Source: Dasypus novemcinctus (lineage: Eukaryota > Chordata > Mammalia > Cingulata > Dasypodidae). From it: 64,000 bases of DNA. Shown piece by piece: positions 55,706 to 64,000 of this stretch (within the stretch, counting starts at the first letter, position 1; the number at the start of each line of letters is the position of its first letter). Position numbers and translations under genes: made by a program. The DNA lies in the NCBI RefSeq assembly GCF_030445035.2, contig NC_080698.1, positions 4,037,501 to 4,101,500 of the forward strand. Reading direction: 5' to 3'. The notes beneath the pieces are model-generated. The model had not been told where the DNA came from. It did no database searches and saw nothing but the letters and a program-made list of their open reading frames with translations.

Positions 55706-57528
55706 ATGTGACAATTTTTAATTTTATCTGAAAACAATTTGTGTCAGAATAAAACTGCAGGCTTAGCATTTTAATACCTCTTAAGACATTCGATTTTAAA
55801 ATTGTATCTGCCTGAGAGTCTGCTAAATCCTGCTGCCGGCTGAGGAGATGCAGTTGTCTCTGCTCCAGGGCTGGGGGCTGGAGGGGAGGCCAGGACCCCG
55901 CGCCTCCTCCAGTGTGGTGTCTTACCAGGGAGGCGGCTTAGAAGCAGCCCTGGCCAGGGGCAGGACAAACCTGCCCTGCTCTGCGCCTCGATGAGGACGG
56001 CCGTGGTGGTGTCCTCCCCACCTGCGCCTGGCCCCCCGCTCCTCTCCACAGGCCCCGAGAAGCGACCTTGGCCATGCCCTGCGGGTCAGGTCTTCTGCTT
56101 GTGGGGCAGACGGCAGCCTGGGAAACTGTGTCCTTTGAAACACACTTGCTACCTGGGAAAGGCACTCCTACCTGGGCTCCAGACAAGAGGCTGCCCCAGG
56201 AGCGGCCTCTCCCTGGCATGCAGAGCCAGCAGGGGAGGAAATCTGCCAGCCAATGACCAGACAAGCTCCTCGTCTCCCGGGGAGAGCATGGCCTGGTGCG
56301 GGAACGGTCAGGAGGGAGGACGGAGGCCACTAACACTGAACACGGAGAACTTCCACAGTGGGCAAGACCCTGAGCGGTGTGTGTCTCTGACAAGGAGGCG
56401 CCAGGCCGACCCCCAGGGACCCTCCTGAGACCCCCCCACTGGGGCCTGGCCGAGGGCCGTGCTGGAGCTGCACCCGAGCCCCTCCCGAGGCCCTGCTCTG
56501 GCAGGGGGCCTTGGTGAGATGCGGCAGGCACCGCCGCACCTACCTGCCCACTAGGACGGCACAGCCACCGACCACGAGGACAGCGCTGACCCGAACTGCA
56601 TGCCGGTGCTGCTCCCGAAGGCGAGCCGTCCTAACTTCCTCTGCGTAGGAGGGAAGTGCACACAGGTCACTTTCTCAGGGTTTCCTGAGGACATGGACAG
56701 AACAAGGGCGTGACTGCATCAGCCCGAACTGGAGGGGCGTGTGTCCATCAGCATCAGGCCCGAGGGAGTGGACACCGTTGTGGGGACTGGAGGGGCTGGG
56801 AGCACTTGGCACGTCTCGAACCGCAGGGCGGGCAGCCCTTGAGCCCACGATGGACGCCGACTCCCCCACCTTCAGGAACATCTAAAATTAAAAGCATACC
56901 CATCCTCACGGCTGCAACCCATACCACAAGCACCTGGAGACCACGGCCTCCGCAGCGGCCAACGGGGACGGGACACGTAGTGGGAGGGCTCCCGACAGAC
57001 TCCAGGCCAGGGGGAGACAGGCGGGAGAGCCATGTGCTGTGGATCCAAACAACGATTCGGGCCAAGGCCTTAAGACCTGGAACGAGGAGGCGCCACAGGC
57101 AGGGGAGCCCCAGCACCCTGGGGTCTGATGCGCTGGGGTAGGAGAGGTGGACGGAGAGGGGCCAGCGCCGTCCCAGCCCTGGCCTGCCACGCGAGGGCTG
57201 ACGAGGATCCGCCCAGGCCACAAGCCGGGGCTGCCCGTTCTCAGGAAAGGAGGTGGGCGCCCTGCTGCTGGCCACTGCCCGGGGCAATGACCTTCAGGAA
57301 GGATGAAGACCCGCCAGAAAAGGGTGAGGGAACTGATAAAGGCACTCCCAAACATGCCCAACGGAGACAAGCAGAGGAAACTGAGAAAGAGAAAAGATGC
57401 CAGGGAACAGCGCTCCCACGTGGAAGGCGGGCGGGACTGTGGCTGGACAGTCCCCAGGGTGGCAAATGTACACAGCAGCAGAAGCCATAGTACAAAGCAA
57501 CAGGCTCCACCTAACGCTCAGATGACCG
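55706..57528. other. unassigned intronic sequence
   Basis: GC-rich intron with many chance frames on both strands (up to 197 codons). No family resemblance, splice-bounded exon or RNA gene was recognised. Confidence 0.4.
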
Positions 57529-57790
57529 TGTAGGGGAGCCCACGTGCAAGGAGTGCGCCCCATAAGGAGAGCCGCCCAGCGCAGAAGAACGTGCAGCCTG
57601 CCCGGGAATGGCACCGCCCACACAGAGAGCTGACACAAGATGATGCAACAAAAAGAAACACAGATTCCTGTGCCACTGACAACAACAGAAGTGGACAAAG
57701 ACGACGACGCAGCAAATAGACACAGAAAACAGACAACGGGGGGGGGGGCGGGGGCTGAGGGAAAAATAAATATTAAAAAAAAGAAAACAA
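57529..57790 (+). repeat. 5'-truncated DAS-III SINE, forward
   Basis: The copy starts at 'taggggagcccacgtgcaag', lacking the tRNA-like head present at 2096. The body continues through 'gagagctgacacaagatgat' and a G-run (57738-57753) to an A-rich tail near 57790. A (TG)n tract follows at about 57849-57866. Confidence 0.8.
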
Positions 57791-60700
57791 TAAAGGAACC
57801 CAGATGGGATAAGATTACTCAAATAACTTTCATTAAAAGTAAAGTCACTGTGTGTGTGTGTGTGTGGGGGGGAGGTCAGCCAGTAAAGCTCAAAATCATC
57901 CACAACCTCAGAGCTGGAAAGGGCCTACCAGAATAGTATGACAACTAATGAGAGCCTAACATGCAGTAAGCACTGGGGATGCAAAAATGAAAGAAAACAA
58001 CCAGACATCCCCGGCCTCAAGGTGCTACGGTGGCAGAGGAAACGAGAGGCCACTGCTAACACTTGCTGTGACTCAGCCCTTGCGGAGAAAGGGAACGCAT
58101 GCTTGGGAATGCCAGCGGATGAGGCAAGGGCACTCTGCAGGCGCCCTCCTGCCCAGGAATGTCAGGGAGGTGCTCTGCAGGCCTCAAGTCCTGGTTCAAC
58201 AGGACCCGCCCATCCTGACACATCCTGACAGGTGGCTGCAGCCTTTGCTCTCTACTGGTCTTATCCAAAAATGCTCCCGAGAGGAAGCGCAGTCGGGGAG
58301 ATGACAAGAAGCTGGGCATCCTGGCAGGCCTCCCGTGCCACAGAAGTGCATTCGGCCTGCGCTAAGCACAGGTGTCAGGACACACAAAAGACTGCAGGGA
58401 GGTGTGAGCCTCGTCCCTGCCCGCAGTGTCGAGAATTCTGAGGCCACACGGAGCTCACACTCACCTTCCTTCAGACTCAGGGTGTGAACTGCACACCTCC
58501 CCCAGTTCTTTATGATCCTGGCGGGTTTCTTTACCTCCTCAAGCCTGGATTTCCTCATCTATTCAATGGGATAATAAATCACTTCGGGGTGGCACGCCCA
58601 CAAACTCTCAAGTTGGTTCAGTGTTCCTCATGGCGTTTCCCTGCTCCCACATGTTTAGAAAAGCGTCTTCAGTCTGAGCAGCCAGCTTTCAGTATAAAAT
58701 CAACAAGCAGAGCTACCACCACCTCCATTTTCTACTTCTGCTCTTAGAGTAAAAACTGTACTTTTTCTCATTAAGAACATTAAGAGGTTAGCCCCATTTC
58801 ACAGATAAGGACACAGAGCTAGAGGTCAGGTAAACCTGGCCCCAGCCACTCGGCTTGTGTGCAACAGAGCCTTGAGCACCGCCTTGGGCTGAGAGCCCAG
58901 GTGCCGTGGGACCACGGTCTCAGCACCCCAGGCCACTCCAGCGTCACCACATTTATTATGCTCTACCTTCGCTACCCAGCACCAGAGCTAGGAGCCAACC
59001 GGTAGGCGAATAAAGTGAGTATTTTTCAAAAGAGAAATAAGCAAGAGATTAAGAGCAAACCTGTCCTTTAGTACAGGCGGGCAGACGGAGGCTGCCGGTT
59101 CAACACCCACCCCACCGGTCAGCTCCCAGCGCAGCTAAGTGTTCTCAGATTCTGTGGACACAGTGAGTGCTCCTCTCTAGGATCCCACTCTTCCAAGGAG
59201 CACCAGAGGAAGGTGTCGACGACCCGTGCACCTGCAGGCGCCCCTGCAGAGCTGGGCGGCAGGGCAGGCTGCCTGCAGCAGCAGCTGCCCACACTGCACT
59301 GGGCACAGGCTCCATCTCGGGGCCCCAACCCGCCCCACGAGGGCCTCAGGGTGTGATAAGGAGCCAAAGCACCCGGAATTCTAGATGCAGCTCACAGGCC
59401 CACTGGGGCCACGAGCCAAGCCGGGGTGGGGCCAAACTGTGCCTGATGGTTCCAGCTCTTCTGATATTTCCAGAGAAGAGAGAAATCCATTTAAAACGTG
59501 CAGTGTCCTAATTTGTGATGACCAGGAAATAGGCAAACTGCGTGAAGACAAGGTGCAGGCCCAAGAGCTGGGCTGCAGGCACACTCTCCTGCCGCCTGGT
59601 AGAAAGGGGCGCTTTTTAAGCTCTGGCCTAAAGCAAAGCCCCCTGGGTCATGGAAGGAGGGTGGCAACAGCCCCTGCAGAAGGCTTTACAGTAAGAGTGT
59701 AGCAAGGTGACTTGTGAGGGTTGTTCACACTTGCAGGTGAAAATTGCAGAATTTTTATTCTGTTCCTGAAAAGTGCTTTCATTCCTCATGCAGGCTGAAT
59801 TACCAGTTCTGAAAGCTTTCAGCCCTTCATTGGTGTGTCTCACACATCCTGAGTTAGTAAATTAACTGAAACACAGCCTCAGAATGACCTCTTGCCCTTG
59901 TTTTTGTGTTTGTCTGCTTCTTTACCAGGGTAGTACGAGGAACATGTAATGTCCACATGTATTCTAAAACGATTTATTAATTCAATGCTACTGATAAACT
60001 CAGACTAACATCCGTAAGACATCAGGTTTTCTGATGACAGGAAGGCAGAAGCAGTGGCCGGGAGATGCTGCTTTCACCCATGGAGCCCCAGGAGTAAGCC
60101 GCACCCCAGGCCTGCCGAACCACAATCTCCTGTGTTTTCACAAGGCTACCAGGTGATTCTGACACAGGCTCAATTTTCAGGGGACCTGCTCTGAGGTCCT
60201 CCTCACACTCCACTATTCGGTAATTCCCTGTCTCTAAATGCCAGCCCAGGGTAAACAATCAGTTGAGGATAGCCCCGCCCCATCGATAAAGGCTAACTAA
60301 CTTCTGTGCCAGCCTCTGCCAGGATGACGTGCAAGTCTAAATTCTGGGGCAGACTGAGAAGCCTGCCATACCCTAGGCCCCTTTTTGATAAACGCTGCCC
60401 CGACCTGCTCCTTCCCACACAAGCTGCATTGCCGGTGTGGGGAGGGCAAGGAACGAGTGCGGGTTTCCAGGGCACGGCTAAATGGACGCAGGGCGGCTCC
60501 TGGGTCTACAGCAGCCACGGCTGGTGGGTCCATCGTGGGCGGTGGTCTGGACGTTCACACCTGTAGGTCAGCAGAGACAGGCGGGTTCCCGAGGAGTGAA
60601 CCCCCGAATTGCTTCTCCAGCTCCTCGCCGTGGTTACTGTACAGCCCTCTTGAAGCCCTGGGGCCCAGCACACCTGTGGCAACTCCTGATGCCACCGCAG

Positions 60701-61159
60701 ACCGTGCCATGATCGCTGCCGTGAGCCTCAGTGCTGAAGGACTTCCGGGTGTGTCTCCCACCGTGTGCTAAAGGAACCCAGGACAAGGCCTGTATAACAA
60801 GGGGCCGGCCATCAGGAGGCCCTATGGCAGACCAGGCCCCCCACCTTCCTGAGGGCTGGCCCAGGGCCCATCACCCGCCACGCAGCAAGCTGGGGAGCAG
60901 GAAGGCTCTTTTTTCAAACCAGAGAAAAGACACAAGCTCTCTGTATACACGTGTAGCAAGGCGGTCACCACCAGCAGAGCAAACTGTCTAATTCCCATGC
61001 AGATCCTGGCCTGGGTACGTACCAGCGAGGACACAGGAAGCTCAGCAGAACGGAAGGCTCAGTGGCTGCCAAGGCTGGCTCGGGTAAAGAGGACGCTGGC
61101 TCCTGGTGCGGGGCGTGGGCGGGAGTTAACGCTACCGGCACCTTACCTTACTGAGCACC
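57791..61159. other. POMGNT2 intron, MIR-rich
   Basis: Intronic sequence with diverged MIR pieces. A forward piece lies at about 58535-58590 ('ttcctcatctattcaatggg') and a reversed piece at about 58785-58870 ('cccatttcacagataaggac'). No exon was recognised. Confidence 0.45.
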
Positions 61160-61345
61160 TACTATGTGCCAGGCACTCCTAAATCCTTTTCCTGCCCTAG
61201 TGCACCTAAGCCTTACAAAAGTCCTCCAATGCCATTTTCCTTTAACATGAGAAAACTGTGGGTTAGTGGGTGCTCAAGTCTTACAGTTCAAGCAGGGATA
61301 CAAGAATTCGAACCCACATCTGACCACAGGGTTCCCGTTCTTAAG
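61160..61345 (-). repeat. MIR SINE, antisense
   Basis: A reversed MIR family copy: 'cctactatgtgccaggcac', 'aacatgagaaaactgtgg' and 'agaattcgaacccacatctg' appear in order. Confidence 0.75.
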
Positions 61346-61834
61346 CACTGTGCTCTCATCTGCCATCAGACTCAGAGGTACAACTGGTGACAGAAGAGCA
61401 GGGCAAACCTTGGAGCACTGAATTTTTATCAGTTGAAGGCAGAGCAGGTGTGGGTGTCAGTGGAAACGTACGACACAGACACACAAGCTCACTGGGACCC
61501 AACTGCAGCTCAGCAACCCAAGGCTTCTCTGGCTGCAACTACTTCTCGCCCAGCTGGCTAGAGGGAACCCAGTGACAGCAGGTGGCTTAGGGGGCTGTGG
61601 CCAGTCTCTCACCCAAAGGAAAGTCTGGGTAGCACACTAGGGTGATAATTACCCCACCTGCCCTGGTGCTGAGAAGGTTAAGCCACCAATTTGGAATCAC
61701 AAAACCACCGCTTTCAAGAGCTAAAGGGCCCTTAGAAATGATTTGCTCCACCTCTTTATTTGATAAAAGATAAAACCGAGGCCTTGAGCAGCAGGTTACC
61801 GGCAGCCAGGATTAAAACGGCACTGGCTTTGGAG

Positions 61835-62000
61835 ATGTCAGGATAGGAGCTCTCATCCTGTCACTTGGCAGCTGCGTGAACCTAGCCACTTCTTAACCCC
61901 CTAAACCTCCATTTCCTCATCTGAAATTACACCTACCCCACAGGGTGGTTTTGCAAATTCAAAGGGACCACACAGACAAAACACAGAGCCCGAGCGTTAT
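61835..62000 (+). repeat. MIR SINE, forward
   Basis: A forward MIR with 'cctgtcacttggcagctgcg', 'acctccatttcctcatctga' and 'cacagggtggttttgcaaat'. A reversed, decayed MIR- or MER-like piece precedes it (about 61700-61800, 'gaggccttgagcag'). Confidence 0.65.
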
Positions 62001-62034
62001 TTTTAGAAAGGTAATTATTAATAATGATGATGTA

Positions 62035-62260
62035 ACAGCTACCATCTACTGACTCTTCCTCTGTGTATGCCAGGCACAACGCTAAGGGCTTTTCAACCAT
62101 TCTTTCATTTACTCCCCACTACAAACCTAAAGCAGGTGCTATGACTCCCATTTCACATTTGAGGACTTACTAAGTGGTACATCTGTTATTCGAATCCAAG
62201 TCTAACTGTAAAGACCACGATGACAGATGTTCAGTGCTGAGTTCCACTTTTCACGTTCAT
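62035..62260 (-). repeat. MIR SINE, antisense
   Basis: Reversed MIR family sequence: 'gtatgccaggcacaacgct', 'actcccatttcacatttgag' and 'ttattcgaatccaagtc'. Confidence 0.7.
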
Positions 62261-62859
62261 TATTTCATCCAACTAAAAAAAACCCTGAGAATCAGGCAGC
62301 CACAATGTCACGATCAGCGGGTCCCAGGAGTCATTATTCCACTCACAGCCAAACTGACGGGGACCGTTGGGAACGGACCATTTAGTTCATTTCACTGGTT
62401 AGCTTAATACTCAAGGGAAGCCTCTGTTTATTGCTAACTATTTTCTAAAGCACAGCTCAGAGCAAGGACTTACCAACCTGGAGGCTGGTTCAAAACACCA
62501 CAGGCTGCTCTGGCAGCTGGCCACGTCCAAGCCACTGGGATGCCTGCATGGCCACGTGTGCCGGAACCCACCTCCAGCGCCCGGTCCTCCTCTCTGCTGA
62601 AGACCTCCTGGCTTCTCCTCCCCTCCAGGGACCTGCGGTGCAGGAACTGGCATGCTGGCCACTCCTGTGCTCTTGTCCCCACTCTCTCACTAACTGGGAC
62701 TCGGAGTCCTCACCCACAATGTGAAAGGATGGGCTGGAAGGGCTCCGAGATCCAGGGCAGAGAGGGCAGCTCTGGCCAGTGCCAGGGCAGCCCCGGGCTC
62801 CCTGCTCAGCTGCAGCACCACCTTTCCTTAGCAACCATGACTGCAAACCTTGACTGCAC

Positions 62860-63020
62860 GCTCACTGTGCACCGGGGGCGCGCTGAGGGCTCGCACCAGT
62901 TCACTCAGCGACCCTTTGCAGAAGGTACTTTTATCCCCATTTTGGAGAGGAAGAAACAGGCTCAGAGGAGGAGTGACTTGCTAAAGGGCACTCTGCTGGT
63001 AAACGAGCCAGACTAGAATG
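62860..63020 (-). repeat. MIR SINE, antisense
   Basis: Reversed MIR with 'ttttatccccattttggag', 'aaacaggctcagaggag' and a gt-rich end. It lies at the edge of the promoter CpG island. Confidence 0.6.
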
Positions 63021-63837
63021 CGAGAGAAAACGGGGCAGGCACGACCCCTCCAAGCCTGTGCTCTGGGCCACGGCTTCCCCCCACCCTGGAAGGCAGCCTT
63101 CCCATGCGGGGTCTCCCTTTCCCAAATGTGGGCTCTGGGAGCCGGCGGGCATGAGGTCAGCGCACACGCGCGGCCCACGAGGCTGAGAGCCCCCCACCTC
63201 GGCCAAGGCCTCCTCTCGGGGGCCGGGGCGGAGCCCCACAGCCGTGCAGGGTCGCGGTCCGTGGGGCCGCCCGAGCGGGCCACGGCAGGTCACGGCGGCG
63301 CCACGTGCTCGAGCAGCCCGCATCAGCCGCAGGCCTGGCCCGGGGCTGTGGCTGCGTCGGGGAGCCCTGCGGCCTGGCCGGCTCCCCGCCCCAGCACCCC
63401 GCGCTCAAGGGGCGCGCACCCGGCTGCCACCCACAGACCTCGGCGGGGGCGGGGGGCGCCTCCCGGGCCTGCGGGACCCCGAGAGCCGCCCGCCCACCCG
63501 CGGGCCTCCTTCAGCCTCCTCACGCGCCACTCTTCCGTTCTCCGGCCGCCCCGGCCCCCCGAGGCGCCCCCAAACCTCTCCTCAGCCCGTCGTCCCCGCG
63601 GGGGCTGCACTCAACTCCACACCCTCGCCGGCCCCAGCGCGCTTCTCACCTGCAGCCCAGGCTCCGCTGCCACCCCCCGCGCCCGCCCTGAGCCCCGGAG
63701 GCCCCGCCAGCGAGCGGGGGTCCCCTGCGCCGTCGGCCGGCGGGGGTGGACTCAGGGTGCCTGTCCCGGGGGCGAGCCCGGCGCGAGAAGCTGCGCGCGT
63801 GCGCGGGCCTGCGGGTCAGGACGGCCTTACCTCGAGG

Positions 63838-63857
63838 AATCCTGGGAGTTGTAGTTT
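63838..63857 (-). promoter_or_regulatory. ZNF143/THAP11-type site, proximal copy
   Basis: On the minus strand it reads AAACTACAACTCCCAGGATT, matching the ACTACAAYTCCCAGNATNC consensus of the ZNF143/Staf SBS2 site, often shared with THAP11. It lies only a few bases from the exon 1 donor. The site is seen in the sequence, while binding is inferred. Confidence 0.7.
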
Positions 63858-63890
63858 ACGTCCGAGGAGAGCCCCGCCTTCAGCCCGCGG

Positions 63891-63910
63891 AATCCTGGGA
63901 GTTGTAGTTT
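63891..63910 (-). promoter_or_regulatory. ZNF143/THAP11-type site, distal copy
   Basis: An exact second copy of the same 20-bp site, 53 bp from the first (start to start), in the same orientation. The flanking GG on the plus strand is shared too. Such paired sites are common in CpG-island promoters lacking TATA. Confidence 0.7.
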
Positions 63911-64000
63911 GCGCCGGGAGAGGCTGGGTTTTACTAGGTGTTAAGGTTACATGATCACGGGAGACATGACAAATTTAAATGTAAGTTTAACCAACAGCCG

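Larger units (their letters stand above)
63831..63910 (-). other. POMGNT2: putative POMGNT2 noncoding exon 1
   Basis: The 3' boundary is set by the donor GTAAGG at 63830-63825 on the minus strand. The 5' end is unknown; I place it provisionally at or just before the second promoter motif. There is no coding content. Linking it to the coding exon is inferred from orientation, splice phase-independence in the 5'UTR and the known gene layout in other mammals. Confidence 0.5.
63120..63960 (-). promoter_or_regulatory. POMGNT2: CpG island with POMGNT2 promoter
   Basis: Very GC-rich DNA with dense CpG lies where the first exon of POMGNT2 is expected, about 19.5 kb upstream of the coding exon. On the minus strand a clean donor (CTCGAG|GTAAGG) ends a short noncoding exon at 63831. 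Two identical 20-bp ZNF143/THAP11-type sites lie just upstream (63838-63857 and 63891-63910). No TATA box is evident near them. The 278-codon forward frame in the island is a GC artefact. No TSS was measured, so the exact start is unknown. Confidence 0.7.

Noticed and set aside
63018-63854. 278-codon forward frame in the terminal CpG island
   Set aside because: It has proline/arginine-rich composition, no homology that I recognise and overlapping open frames on both strands, as expected in CpG-rich DNA.

Overview
The window is nuclear DNA from a placental mammal, most likely a xenarthran close to the nine-banded armadillo (Dasypus). It carries single-copy, intron-containing genes with GT-AG introns, CpG-rich promoters, L1, MIR and MaLR repeats, and several copies of the tRNA-derived DAS-type SINEs known from armadillos. 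The two recognised genes, GASK1A (+) and POMGNT2 (-), are neighbours on human 3p22.1 in the same convergent arrangement. No bacterial, plasmid, CRISPR or operon-like feature is present. Nearly all long open frames here are GC-rich or repeat-driven coincidences.

Layout. 1-5275: upstream of the first visible GASK1A coding exon, with old L1/HAL1-like sequence, a full-length DAS-III SINE, a 5'-truncated L1 3' end and a CpG-rich flank. 5276-28268: four GASK1A coding exons (5276-6466, 25921-26043, 27558-27661, 28058-28268). They splice in frame to 542 codons that align end to end with the mammalian protein except for the initiator Met. The 19.5 kb first visible intron is mostly antisense L1/HAL1 with nested LTRs and a dimeric SINE. 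The second intron holds a long TG-rich minisatellite. 28470-30982: a complete LTR-internal-LTR retrotransposon of ERVL-MaLR type with a 5-bp target duplication, sitting 201 bp after the GASK1A stop codon. 30988-42044: intergenic, with an antisense DAS-III, an old L1, a MIR and a roughly 1.8 kb CpG-rich block with no recognisable gene.

42045-63960: POMGNT2 on the minus strand. Its whole 577-codon CDS lies in one exon (42481-44214), with a splice acceptor 88 bp upstream of the ATG. A 19.5 kb 5'UTR intron follows, containing minisatellites, DAS SINEs and MIRs. The likely noncoding first exon and promoter lie in a CpG island ending near 63.96 kb, where a splice donor at 63830 and two identical ZNF143/THAP11-type 20-mers are found.

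The genes are neighbours, not a pathway unit. POMGNT2 is an ER glycosyltransferase that extends O-mannose on alpha-dystroglycan (core M3). GASK1A is a Golgi/secretory protein of the FAM198 kinase-like family. I found no convincing new biological system. The most useful leads are the missing GASK1A start, the retrotransposon at its 3' end, the duplicated promoter motif of POMGNT2, the SINE-linked and intronic minisatellites, and the orphan CpG-rich block.
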